DNA from: Burkholderiaceae bacterium | GTDB taxonomy: Bacteria > Pseudomonadota > Gammaproteobacteria > Burkholderiales > Burkholderiaceae_C | Length of the DNA: 64,000 bases | Assembly: GCA_024235995.1 (NCBI GenBank) | Contig: JACKLI010000001.1 | Location: 2,790,001-2,854,000 of the forward strand | Direction of reading: 5' to 3' | In this document: positions 25,262-33,946 of the stretch, piece by piece | How the letters are laid out: each line of letters begins with the position of its first letter | How positions within the stretch are numbered: the stretch's first letter is position 1 | The notes under the pieces: generated by a model | The model's input: only the letters and a program-made list of their open reading frames with translations | The model's database searches: none | What the model was told of the DNA's origin: nothing | Translations under genes and position numbers: made by a program

Positions 25262-26281
25262 ATGACCCAAGCCGACGACCAGCGCTTTTCGCCCAAGACC
25301 GAAACCGCCGAGCGCATGCAGAAGATCCTGTACGAGGTCAAGCGCGTGGTGGTGGGCCAGGACCGCTTTCTGGAGCGCGTGATGGTGGCCCTGCTGGCCG
25401 GCGGCCACCTGCTGGTGGAGGGCGTGCCGGGCCTGGCCAAGACGCTCACCATCAAGACCCTGGCCGGGGTGCTGCACGGGCAGTTCAAGCGCATCCAGTT
25501 CACGCCCGACCTGGTGCCGGCCGACCTGATCGGCACGCGCATCTACAACCAGAAGAGCGGCGAGTTCAGCACCGCGCTGGGCCCGGTGTTCACCCACCTG
25601 CTGCTGGCCGACGAGATCAACCGCGCGCCGGCCAAGGTGCAGAGCGCCCTGCTGGAGGTGATGCAGGAGCGCCAGGTCACCATCGCCGGGCAGACTCACT
25701 TCGTGCCCGAGCCCTTCCTGGTCATGGCCACGCAGAACCCGATCGAGACCGAGGGCACCTACCCCCTGCCCGAGGCGCAGGTGGACCGCTTTTTGATGAA
25801 GGTGCTGGTGGACTACCCCAGCGACGAGGAGGAGTTCGTCATTGCCCAGCGCGTCACCGGCCCGCGCATCGAGGTGCAGCCGGTGGCCAGCATGGAACAG
25901 TTGGTGCAGCTGCAGCGCGAATGCCGCGAGGTCTACGTCGACCCCTCGCTGGTGCAGTACGCGGTGCGCCTGGTGTCGGCCACGCGCGCGCCGGCCGCGG
26001 CCGGCCTGGCCGAGCTGGCGCCGCTGATCACCTACGGCGCCAGCCCGCGCGCCACCATCGGCCTGATCGAGGGCGCGCGCGCGCTGGCGCTGATGCGCGG
26101 GCGCGGCTACGCCCTGCCCGAGGACATGAGCGACCTGGCGCCCGACGTGCTGCGCCACCGCGTGGTGCTGTCGTACCAGGCCCTGTCCGACAACCTGTCG
26201 GCCGACGAGCTGGTGCACCGCGTGATGGACCACGTGCCGCCGCCGGCCAAGCCGCTGCAGCACGAGCGGCGCGTAGCCTGA
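25262..26281 (+). CDS. MoxR-family AAA+ ATPase
   Basis: Chaperone-like AAA+ protein, 339 residues, that works with VWA proteins. Walker A is GVPGLAKT (about residues 54-61) and Walker B is LLLADEINRAPAKVQ near residue 117; sensor 1 is in ATQNPIE. AGGAG lies 10 bases before the ATG. It heads the MoxR-DUF58-VWA set with 5 bases to the next gene. Substrate unknown. Confidence 0.94.
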   Translation: MTQADDQRFSPKTETAERMQKILYEVKRVVVGQDRFLERVMVALLAGGHLLVEGVPGLAKTLTIKTLAGVLHGQFKRIQFTPDLVPADLIGTRIYNQKSGEFSTALGPVFTHLLLADEINRAPAKVQSALLEVMQERQVTIAGQTHFVPEPFLVMATQNPIETEGTYPLPEAQVDRFLMKVLVDYPSDEEEFVIAQRVTGPRIEVQPVASMEQLVQLQRECREVYVDPSLVQYAVRLVSATRAPAAAGLAELAPLITYGASPRATIGLIEGARALALMRGRGYALPEDMSDLAPDVLRHRVVLSYQALSDNLSADELVHRVMDHVPPPAKPLQHERRVA

Positions 26282-26286
26282 AAGCC

Positions 26287-27303
26287 ATGAGAGGCTGGCT
26301 GCGCCCCCGCCCGCCCCGGCCGCACGCCGTGCCCAACGCGCGCGCGCCGGCCGCCGGCGTGCAGCAGCCGCCCGACGCCGAGCAGCTGCTGCGCCGGCTG
26401 GAGTGGACCGTGATCAAGCGCCTGGACGGCCTGCTGCAGGGCCACCACCGCACGCTGATGCGGGGCACCGGCCTGGACCTGGCCGACCTGCGCGAATACC
26501 AGCTGCACGACGACGTGCGCCACATCGACTGGAACGTCACCGCACGGCTGGACACGCCGCACGTGCGCGTGTTCACCGAAGACCGCGAGATGAGCGCCTG
26601 GCTGCTGCTGGACCTAAGCGGCTCGGTCGACTTCGGCTCGGGCGCGCAAAGCAAGCGCCAGCTGCTGGCCGAGTTCGTGGCCGTGCTGGCGCGGCTGCTC
26701 ACGCGCCACGGCAACCGCGTGGGCGCGCTGCTGTACGGCGCGGGGGTGGAGCAGGTGATTGCGGCGCGTGCCAGCCGCGCCCACGTGCTGCAGCTGCTGC
26801 ACGCCGTCATGCACCGGCCCGCGCGCGCCGCCGCCCAGGCGCCGGCCAGCACGCGCCTGGCCGAGCTGCTGCAGGCAGCGGGCCACCTCATCCACCGGCG
26901 CTCCAGCGTGTTCGTGGTGTCGGACTTCATCAGCGAGCCCGGCTGGGAGCGGCCGCTGGCGCAGCTGGCCGTGCGCCACGAGGTGCTGGCCGTGCGCCTG
27001 CTCGACCCGCTGGAGCGCGCCCTGCCCGACCTGGGCCTGCTGACCCTGCTTGATGCCGAGAGCGGCGAGCAGCTGCTGGTGGACACGCACGACGCCGGCT
27101 TTCGCCGCCGCTTCGCGCAGCGCGCGGCGCAGCGCGAGCAGCAACTGCGCGCCGCGTTGACCAACGCCGGGGTGGACACGCTGGAGCTGGCCACCGACGG
27201 CGCGCTGCTGGACGCCCTGGTGCGCTTCATCGAGCTGCGCCGCCAGCGCGTGCGGGCGGCCAGCGGCGGGGGCCTGCCCGCGCACCTTCGCAACAGCGCC
27301 TGA
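26287..27303 (+). CDS. DUF58 domain protein
   Basis: 338 residues. The DUF58 core reads LREYQLHDDVRHIDWNVTAR followed by RVFTEDREMSAWLLLDLSGS, with a VWA-like fold after it. It is the usual partner of MoxR and BatA-type proteins. I start at the ATG at 26287, just behind the moxR stop; the frame is open upstream only as shadow sequence. No membrane segment is evident, unlike many DUF58 proteins that have two. Confidence 0.92.
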   Translation: MRGWLRPRPPRPHAVPNARAPAAGVQQPPDAEQLLRRLEWTVIKRLDGLLQGHHRTLMRGTGLDLADLREYQLHDDVRHIDWNVTARLDTPHVRVFTEDREMSAWLLLDLSGSVDFGSGAQSKRQLLAEFVAVLARLLTRHGNRVGALLYGAGVEQVIAARASRAHVLQLLHAVMHRPARAAAQAPASTRLAELLQAAGHLIHRRSSVFVVSDFISEPGWERPLAQLAVRHEVLAVRLLDPLERALPDLGLLTLLDAESGEQLLVDTHDAGFRRRFAQRAAQREQQLRAALTNAGVDTLELATDGALLDALVRFIELRRQRVRAASGGGLPAHLRNSA

Positions 27304-27336
27304 TCGGGCCACAATGGTTTCGTACCCGATGCGTCC

Positions 27337-28434
27337 ATGAACCTCGACTGGCTCCGCTCCCTGAAATGGCCCGCGGCGATCCCGCAGCCGGGCTTTCTGT
27401 GGCCGCAGTTCCTGTGGCTGCTGCTGGCGCTGCCGCTGCTGGTGCTGCTGTACCTGTGGCTGCTGCGCCGCCGGCGCAGGGCCGCCGTGCGCTACGCCAG
27501 CCTGGCCCTGGTGCGCGAGGCCCTGGGGCGTGGCCCCGGCTGGCGCCGCCACCTGCCGCCGCTGCTGATGCTGCTGGCGCTGGCCACGCTGGTGCTGGCC
27601 AGCGCGCGGCCGGTGGCGCTGGTCACGTTGCCGTCCAACCAGCAGACCATCATCCTGGCGATGGACGTGTCGGCCAGCATGCGCGCCACCGACGTCGAGC
27701 CCAACCGCCTGATCGCCGCGCAGGAGGCGGCCAAGACCTTCCTGGCCGAGCTGCCGCGCGACATCAAGGTCGGCGTCGTCGCCTTTGCCGGCTCGGCCCA
27801 GGTGGCGCAGGGGCCCACGCTCAACCGCCAGGACCTGATCGCCGCCATCGACCGCTTTCAGCTGCAGCGCGCCACCGCCACCGGCAACGCCATCGTGATC
27901 TCGCTGGCCACGCTGTTTCCCAAGGCCGGCATCGAGCTGCAGCAGCTCAGCCCCGACCGCATGCGCGGCGACGGCCTGGGCCGCTCGCTGGACCTGTCGC
28001 CGCCCAAACAGGACGAGTTCGTGCCCGTGCCGCCCGGCTCCTACCGCTCGGCCGCCATCATCATGCTGACCGACGGCCAGCGCACCACCGGCGTCGACCC
28101 GCTGGACGCCGCCCAGATGGCCGCCGACCGCGGCGTCAAGGTCTACACCGTGGGCATCGGCACGGTGGACGGCGAGATCATCGGCTTCGAGGGCTGGTCC
28201 ATGCGCGTGCGCCTGGACGAGGCCACGCTCAAGGCCATCGCGCAGAAGACCGCCGCCGACTACTTCTACGCCGGCACCGCGCACGACCTCAAGAAGGTCT
28301 ACCAGAGCCTGTCCAGCCGCCTGACGCTGGAGAAGAAGGAGACCGAGGTCACCTCCCTGTTCGCCCTGGCCGGCGCGGCCCTGGTGCTGCTGGCGGGCGG
28401 GCTGTCGGTGTGGTGGTTCGGGCGGCTGTTGTAG
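27337..28434 (+). CDS. membrane VWA protein of the BatA/BatB type
   Basis: 365 residues. Two hydrophobic segments near the N-terminus (about 24-43 and 70-90), a VWA domain and a C-terminal helix (about 345-363). The MIDAS metal site is complete: DVSASM from D110, a Thr in the middle loop and LTDGQ near residue 248. It ends the MoxR operon. The stop is followed directly by a copy of the ATAGCT element. Confidence 0.92.
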   Translation: MNLDWLRSLKWPAAIPQPGFLWPQFLWLLLALPLLVLLYLWLLRRRRRAAVRYASLALVREALGRGPGWRRHLPPLLMLLALATLVLASARPVALVTLPSNQQTIILAMDVSASMRATDVEPNRLIAAQEAAKTFLAELPRDIKVGVVAFAGSAQVAQGPTLNRQDLIAAIDRFQLQRATATGNAIVISLATLFPKAGIELQQLSPDRMRGDGLGRSLDLSPPKQDEFVPVPPGSYRSAAIIMLTDGQRTTGVDPLDAAQMAADRGVKVYTVGIGTVDGEIIGFEGWSMRVRLDEATLKAIAQKTAADYFYAGTAHDLKKVYQSLSSRLTLEKKETEVTSLFALAGAALVLLAGGLSVWWFGRLL

Positions 28435-28507
28435 AAATTTCAAGCCCAAACGCCCGATAGCCGGCGTCTGTCAATCCCGGAATGCTACTTTTCCGATAGC
28501 TTTCGAC
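28435..28507 (-). repeat. ATAGCT dispersed element after the VWA gene
   Basis: Reverse copy that fills the gap between two facing genes. It reads AATTTCAAGCCC on the left and GATAGCTTTCG on the right. The last codons and stop of the GntR gene (KLSEK) lie inside it, so the element supplied a protein end. Confidence 0.65.
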
Positions 28508-29201
28508 GCCCCTTGGGTGCTGCCGCCGGCGTGGCCCCGGCGTCGCCCACGTGCCGTGCATGGGCACTAAGCACGGCGCGCTCGGAGTGCGTCAGGTACT
28601 CGCGCATCAGTTCGGCGGCGCGCGCCATGTCGCCGGCCTCGAAGCGCTCGAGGATCGCGGCGTTCATCTCGACGTAGGGCGCGTGCAGAAACTCGGCGTC
28701 GCGCAGCATGCCGAAGGCCAGCCGCAGCTCCACCAGCAGGTGGGCGAACAGCGCGTCCAGGCGCTCGCTGTCGGCCAGGGCGACCACGCCCTGGTGAAAG
28801 CGCATGTTGGCCGAGCCCACGTCCTGCCAGCGGCCGGCCTGGGCCAGCCGGCGCTGCTCGGCCACGGCCTCGCGCATGGCACGGCGCGCCGGATGCTGCG
28901 CGATGGCCTGCGCCAGCGCCTGGCACTCGACCATGCGGCGCACGCGGTAGATGTCGATGATCGAGGCCATGCTGGGAATGGCCACGAACACGCCGCGGTT
29001 GGGCAGGTGGCGCAGCAGGCCTTCCTTGGTGAGCAGCCGGAAGACCTCGCGCAGGCTATTGCGCGAAATGCCCAGGCTGGCGCTGAGCGCCACCTCCGAC
29101 AGGCGCTGGCCCGGCAGCAGCGCGCCGCTGACGAGCTGGCTGCGCAGGCGCTCGGCCGCGCGATCGATCACCATGGGCGGCAGGTCAGGCGAGGCGTTCA
29201 A
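28485..29201 (-). CDS. GntR-family regulator, FCD subgroup
   Basis: 238 residues: an N-terminal winged helix (LSEVALSASLGISRNSLREV, then FRLLTKEGLL) and an all-helical FCD domain with metal/effector residues (VECQALAQAI, FHQGVVALADS, LLVELRLAFGML). I place the start at TTG 29201 because GGAG lies 7 bases before it; GTG 29243 or ATG 29174 are alternatives. It is divergent from the MFS-pxp cluster and is its probable regulator. The effector may be 5-oxoproline or a related acid (inference). Confidence 0.85.
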   Translation of the reverse strand: MNASPDLPPMVIDRAAERLRSQLVSGALLPGQRLSEVALSASLGISRNSLREVFRLLTKEGLLRHLPNRGVFVAIPSMASIIDIYRVRRMVECQALAQAIAQHPARRAMREAVAEQRRLAQAGRWQDVGSANMRFHQGVVALADSERLDALFAHLLVELRLAFGMLRDAEFLHAPYVEMNAAILERFEAGDMARAAELMREYLTHSERAVLSAHARHVGDAGATPAAAPKGRRKLSEK

Positions 29202-29323
29202 GGGCGAACTCCGGTTGCAGGCTGGCGCGCGGCGCCGTGGCACGAGATGGCCCGAGTGTAGCCAGCCGGGTGCGCGCCCATGACCGTCGGATCAGGGTAA
29301 TCCCTATTTTGAAATCTTCATTT

Positions 29324-29355
29324 TTGTTCAACAATTTATATGTTTGGTTGATCAA
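29324..29355. promoter_or_regulatory. AT-rich control region with two small palindromes before the MFS-pxp cluster
   Basis: Inside a strikingly AT-rich stretch (about 29300-29370), TTGTTCAACAA (29324-29334) and TTGATCAA (29348-29355) are perfect palindromes. This is the only such stretch between the GntR gene and the cluster and is the likely promoter/operator zone for both directions. Binding is inferred from position. Confidence 0.45.
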
Positions 29356-29407
29356 TAGAAAGTACGGGCGCAGCACCAGCCCCTTCCCGACACACGAAAG
29401 GCACACC

Positions 29408-30654
29408 ATGTGGCTCAAGGAAACCAATCAGGAAGAGCGCAAGACGCTCTTGGCCGCCTTCCTCGGTTATGGGGTCGATGCGTTCGACTACATGATCTAC
29501 ACCTTCATGATCCCCACGCTGATCGCGCTGTGGGGCATGACCAAGGCGCAGGCAGGCTACATCGCCACCGGCGCGCTGATCACCTCGGCCATCGGCGGCT
29601 GGCTGGCCGGCATCCTGGCCGACCCCGGTACGGGCGGGTGCGCATGCTGCAGGTCACGGTGCTGTGGTTCAGCGCCTTCACCTTCCTGAGCGGCTTCACG
29701 CACTCACCCGAGCAGCTGTTCGTCACGCGGGCGCTGCAGGGGCTGGGCTTTGGCGGTGAATGGTCGGTGGGCTCGGTGCTGATCGCCGAGATGATCAGCG
29801 CGCGCCACCGCGGCAAGGCCGTCGGCCTGGTGCAAAGCGCCTGGGCCATCGGCTGGGGCATCTCGGCGCTGGCCTTCTGGGCCGTGTACGCGCTGGCCGA
29901 GCCGGCCCTGGCCTGGCGCGTGCTGTTCTGGCTCGGCGTGTTGCCGGCCCTGCTGATCCTCTACATCCGGCGCAACATCAGCGACCCGCAGGTGTTCAAG
30001 GACACGCAGGCCAGGCTGGCGGCCAGCGGCCAGCGCAGCAACTTCCTGCTCATCTTCAAGCCCGGCATCCTGCGCACCACGGTGCTGGCGAGCCTGCTGG
30101 CCACCGGCATGCAGGGCGCGTACTATGCCGTCACCACCTGGCTGCCGACCTACCTGAAGATGGAGCGCAATCTGTCGGTGCTCAACACCAGCGGCTACCT
30201 GATCGTGCTGATCGCCGGCTCGTTCGCGGGCTACCTCACCAGCGCCTGGCTGAGCGACCGGCTGGGCCGCCGCAACGGCTTCATGCTGTTCGCGCTGTGC
30301 GCCGGCGTGCTGGTCATCTGCTACACCCAGCTGCCCATCACCGACGCCGCCATGATGGTGCTGGGCTTTCCGCTCGGCTTCTTCCTGTCGGGTATCTTCT
30401 CGGGCATGGGCGCCTTTCTGTCGGAGCTCTATCCCAGCGACATCCGGGGCTCGGGCCAGGGCTTTTGCTACAACTTCGGCCGCGCCGTCGGCTCCATCTT
30501 CCCGGCCGTGGTCGGCATCATGGGCAGTTCGATGTCGCTGGGCGTGGCCATCGGCTACATGGCGGCCGGCGCCTACCTGCTGGTGATCGTCGCCAGCCTG
30601 CTGCTGCCCGAAACGCGCGGCCGCGAGTTGACCGACGCCACGGTCGCCGCCTGA
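29408..30654 (+). pseudogene. MFS transporter with a frameshift
   Basis: Carrier of the major facilitator superfamily, about 414 residues if repaired, close to metabolite/H+ symporters of the sugar-acid and aromatic-acid type. The frame from the ATG at 29408 encodes the first two helices to GWLAGILAD; then the conserved motif A (GILAD-RYGR) breaks because the run CCCC at 29623-29626 has two surplus bases. The rest (RYGRVRMLQVTVLW onward) continues in another frame to 30654 with intact helices and a normal end. It could be a real inactivation or a sequencing error in the C-run. It leads the pxp cluster. Confidence 0.85.
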
Positions 30655-30699
30655 AGCGACGGGCCGCCCGACAAGCATTGCACAAGCGAGGTGACCCCG

Positions 30700-31470
30700 A
30701 TGCAGATCGACCTGAACAGCGACCTCGGCGAAAGCCTGGGCGCCTGGATCATGGGCGACGATGCCGCCATGCTCGACATCGTCACCAGCGCCAATGTGGC
30801 CTGCGGCTTTCACGCGGGCGATCCGGCCGGCATCCTGGCCACGCTGCGCGCCGCGCAGGCGCGCGGCGTGGTGGTGGGCGCGCACGTGGCCTACCCCGAC
30901 CTGCTCGGCTTCGGGCGGCGCAACATGGACGTGGCCAGCAGCGACCTGGTGGCCAGCGTGATCTACCAGATCGGCGCGCTGCAAGGCCTGGCCGCCGCAG
31001 CCGGCACGCAGGTGCGCTACGTCAAGCCGCACGGCGCGCTGTACAACACCATCGCGCACGACGAGCGCCAGGCGCGCGACGTGATCGCCGCCATCCGCGC
31101 CATCGACGCCGGCCTGGCGCTGGTCGCGCTGGCCGGCTCGCCCCTGGTGCGCTGGGCCGAGGACACCGGCCTGCGCGTGGTCGCCGAAGCCTTTGCCGAC
31201 CGCGCCTACACGCCGCAGGGCACGCTGGTGTCGCGGCGCGAAGCCGGGGCCGTGCTGCACGACCCCGCCGTGGTAGCCGCGCGCATGCTGCGGCTGGTGC
31301 GCGAGGGCGTGGTCGAGGCCGTGGACGGCAGCCTGGCGCCGGTGCGCGCCGACTCCATCTGCGTGCACGGCGACAGCCCCGGCGCCGTGGCGATGGCCGC
31401 CCAACTGCGCCGCACGCTGCAGCAGGCCGGCGTGGCGCTCGCTCCCTTCGCCACCCGGGAGGCGGCATGA
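30700..31470 (+). CDS. pxpA: 5-oxoprolinase subunit A (LamB/YcsF family)
   Basis: 256 residues. With PxpB and PxpC it opens 5-oxo-L-proline to glutamate using ATP. DLNSDLGES at the N-terminus, NVACGFHAGDP near residue 34, GAHVAYPDLLGFGRR and YVKPHGALYN are family motifs. ATG 30700 has GAGGTG 6 bases upstream; a GTG at 30691 falls in that site. It lies between the carrier gene and the hydro-lyase gene. Confidence 0.93.
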   Translation: MQIDLNSDLGESLGAWIMGDDAAMLDIVTSANVACGFHAGDPAGILATLRAAQARGVVVGAHVAYPDLLGFGRRNMDVASSDLVASVIYQIGALQGLAAAAGTQVRYVKPHGALYNTIAHDERQARDVIAAIRAIDAGLALVALAGSPLVRWAEDTGLRVVAEAFADRAYTPQGTLVSRREAGAVLHDPAVVAARMLRLVREGVVEAVDGSLAPVRADSICVHGDSPGAVAMAAQLRRTLQQAGVALAPFATREAA

Positions 31471-31528
31471 GCGCGCCGGGCCGCTCCCAAGCGCGAATCC
31501 CGCAGTGCGCAGCACGGAGGGTAGTCCA

Positions 31529-32314
31529 ATGAACGCGGCGGTCGATGCCGCGCGCCAGGCGCGCGCCGCCTACCGCGCCGGCAAGGTCGAGCCCACGGCC
31601 GGCGTGGCGCCCGGCATGACGCAGGCCAACATGATCGCGCTGCCGCGCGACTGGGCCTGGGACTTTTTGCTGTACGCCCAGCGCAACCCCAAGCCCTGCC
31701 CGGTGCTCGACGTGATCGAGGCCGGCGCGCACCAGACGGTGCTGGCCGAAGGCGCCGATGTGCGCCGCGATATCCCGCTGTACCGCGTCTGGCGCGCCGG
31801 CCAGCTGGCCGGCGAAGTGAGCGACGCCACGCCGCTATGGCAGGAGCACCCCGACCTGGTCACCTTCCTGATCGGTTGCAGCTTCACCTTCGAGGCCCCT
31901 CTGCAAGAAGCGGGCATCGAGGTGCGCCACATCAGCCAGGGCCGCAACGTGCCCATGTACCGCACCAACCGCCCCTGCCGCCCGGCGGGGCGCCTGCACG
32001 GCGAGCTGGTGGTGTCGATGCGCCCGATCGCCGCGCAGCGCGTGGCCGACGCGGTGTCGATCTCGGGGCGCTTTCCGGCCGTGCACGGCGCGCCCGTGCA
32101 CGTGGGTGACCCGGCGGCGCTGGGCATCGCCGACCTGGGCCGGCCCGACTTTGGCGATGCGGTGCGCATCGACCCCGGCGAGGTGCCGGTGTTCTGGGCC
32201 TGCGGCGTCACGCCGCAGGCCGCCGTGATGGCCTCGGGCGTGCCCTTTGCCGTCACGCACGCGCCGGGCCACATGTTCATCACCGACGTGCCCGACAGCC
32301 GCTATCACGTCTGA
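31529..32314 (+). CDS. putative hydro-lyase/D-glutamate cyclase-like protein (DUF1445)
   Basis: 261 residues. Family wording: GMTQANMIALPRDWAWDF, FLIGCSFTFEAPL near residue 113, and ACGVTPQAAVMASG with HAPGHMFITD at the end. Mammalian D-glutamate cyclase, which makes 5-oxo-D-proline from D-glutamate, is a homologue, which fits a 5-oxoproline cluster. GGAGG lies 8 bases before the ATG. The gene is followed by the pxpB-pxpC fusion after 12 bases. Confidence 0.9.
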   Translation: MNAAVDAARQARAAYRAGKVEPTAGVAPGMTQANMIALPRDWAWDFLLYAQRNPKPCPVLDVIEAGAHQTVLAEGADVRRDIPLYRVWRAGQLAGEVSDATPLWQEHPDLVTFLIGCSFTFEAPLQEAGIEVRHISQGRNVPMYRTNRPCRPAGRLHGELVVSMRPIAAQRVADAVSISGRFPAVHGAPVHVGDPAALGIADLGRPDFGDAVRIDPGEVPVFWACGVTPQAAVMASGVPFAVTHAPGHMFITDVPDSRYHV

Positions 32315-32326
32315 CCGAGGAGCATC

Positions 32327-33946
32327 GTGCGCTTTTTGCCCGTCAACCCCCGCGCGCTGCTGGTCGAACTGGACGACCTGGAGCAGACGCTGGCCCTGCT
32401 CGCCTCGCTGCAGCGCGCACCCATCGCCGGCATCGACGAAATCGTGCCGGCCGCGCGCACGCTGCTGCTTCATCTGCAGCCCGGCGAACCGGATGTCGCC
32501 GCGCTCGCGCACGCGCTGGCGCAGCGCGACATTTCCGGCCCGGTCGAGCAGGATGGCCCGCGCATCGAAATCCCGGTGCGCTACGACGGCGAAGACCTGG
32601 CCGAAGTCGCCGCGCTGCTGGGCATCACCCCGACCGAGCTGATCGCGCGCCACACCGGGCAGGACTACACCGTGGCCTTCTGCGGCTTTGCGCCCGGCTT
32701 TGCGTACCTGAGCGGCGGCCACCCCAGCCTGAACGTGCCGCGCCGCGCCACGCCGCGCACCCGCGTGCCCGCCGGCTCGGTGGCGCTGGCCGGCACCTTT
32801 GCCGCCGTGTACCCGGATGCCACGCCCGGCGGCTGGCAGTTGCTGGGCACCACCGATTTGAAGATGTGGGACCTGGCGCGCGACCCACCCGCGCTGCTGC
32901 AGCCGGGCATGCGTGTGCACTTTGTCGATGAAACTACAAAATCAATAGCTGATGGCGCATACCCCACGAGGGCCAGCGGCCAAAAAACCTTGAAATCCAC
33001 ATCCGGCGCCACCCCGCCAGACGACGGGCGCCCGGCCCTCATCGTGCAAGCCAGCGGCCTGCAAACGCTGGTGCAGGACGCCGGCCGCCCCGGCTTGGCG
33101 GCGCAGGGCGTGTCGGCCGCCGGCGCGCTGGATGCGGGCGCCATGCGCCGCGCCAACCGGCTGGTGGGCAACGCATCCAACCAGCCTGTGCTCGAAGCGC
33201 TGGCCGGCGGCCTGCAACTGACGAGCCAGGGCGACACGGTGCTGGCCGTCACCGGCGCCACGGGCGCGCTCATGCTCAGCCGCGCTGACGGCCGCACCTG
33301 GCCGGTCGAGCGCAACCAGGCCCTGGCCCTGGCCGCTGGCGACACCTTGATGCTGGGCCAACCCGCCACCGGCCTGCGCAGCTACGTGGCGGTGCGCGGC
33401 GGCTTCGTCATCGCGCCCGTGCTGGGCAGCGCCAGCCGCGACACCCTGGCCAAGATCGGCCCGCCCGCGCTCACCGCCGGCCAACATCTGCCGGTGGGCG
33501 ACACGCGCGCCTGCAGCGCCGTGGCCACGCCCGACCTGGCGCCGCCACCCCTGCCCAAGGCGGGCGACACCGTCACGCTGGACGTCACCCTCGGCCCGCG
33601 CACCGACTGGTTCACGCCCGAAGCCGTGACCCTGCTGGCGGCGCAGCGCTGGCAGCTCACCCAGCAGGCCGACCGCGTGGGCCTGCGCCTGCAGGGCGAG
33701 GTGCCCCTCACGCGCGCGCAGACGCAGGAGCTGCCCAGCGAAGGCACGGTGACCGGCGCCATCCAGGTGCCCGCCAACGGCCAGCCGGTGCTGTTCCTGG
33801 CCGACCATCCGCTGACCGGCGGCTACCCCGTCATCGGCTGCGTGGCGCCCTGGCACCTCGATCTGGCGGCGCAAATCCCGCCCGGCGCATGGATTCAATT
33901 CAAACCGCTGGCGCCGTTTGCCGAAATCCAAGGAACCCCAGAATGA
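32327..33946 (+). CDS. fused 5-oxoprolinase subunits B and C (PxpB-PxpC)
   Basis: 539 residues. Residues 1 to about 200 are PxpB (KipI/AHS1: VRYDGEDLAEVAALLGIT, FCGFAPGFAYLSG, PRRATPRTRVPAGSVALAG); about 230-539 are PxpC (KipA/AHS2: GLQTLVQDAGRPGLAAQGVS, LSRAD, TVTGAIQVPANGQPV). These are separate genes in E. coli and many bacteria. Here they are joined by a linker (about residues 202-224) that is a translated copy of the ATAGCT element. AHS1-AHS2 is also the carboxyltransferase of urea carboxylase, which matters because a biotin carboxylase follows. The start is GTG with GAGGAG 5 bases before. Confidence 0.92.
   Translation: MRFLPVNPRALLVELDDLEQTLALLASLQRAPIAGIDEIVPAARTLLLHLQPGEPDVAALAHALAQRDISGPVEQDGPRIEIPVRYDGEDLAEVAALLGITPTELIARHTGQDYTVAFCGFAPGFAYLSGGHPSLNVPRRATPRTRVPAGSVALAGTFAAVYPDATPGGWQLLGTTDLKMWDLARDPPALLQPGMRVHFVDETTKSIADGAYPTRASGQKTLKSTSGATPPDDGRPALIVQASGLQTLVQDAGRPGLAAQGVSAAGALDAGAMRRANRLVGNASNQPVLEALAGGLQLTSQGDTVLAVTGATGALMLSRADGRTWPVERNQALALAAGDTLMLGQPATGLRSYVAVRGGFVIAPVLGSASRDTLAKIGPPALTAGQHLPVGDTRACSAVATPDLAPPPLPKAGDTVTLDVTLGPRTDWFTPEAVTLLAAQRWQLTQQADRVGLRLQGEVPLTRAQTQELPSEGTVTGAIQVPANGQPVLFLADHPLTGGYPVIGCVAPWHLDLAAQIPPGAWIQFKPLAPFAEIQGTPE
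32931..32997 (+). repeat. ATAGCT dispersed element forming the PxpB-PxpC linker
   Basis: Best forward copy. It reads ACTACAAAATCAATAGCTG, TGGCGC, GGGCCAGCGG and ends CCTTGAAATC. It is in frame and encodes TTKSIADGAYPTRASGQKTL plus a few residues, rich in small and polar amino acids, between two enzyme domains. Confidence 0.8.
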
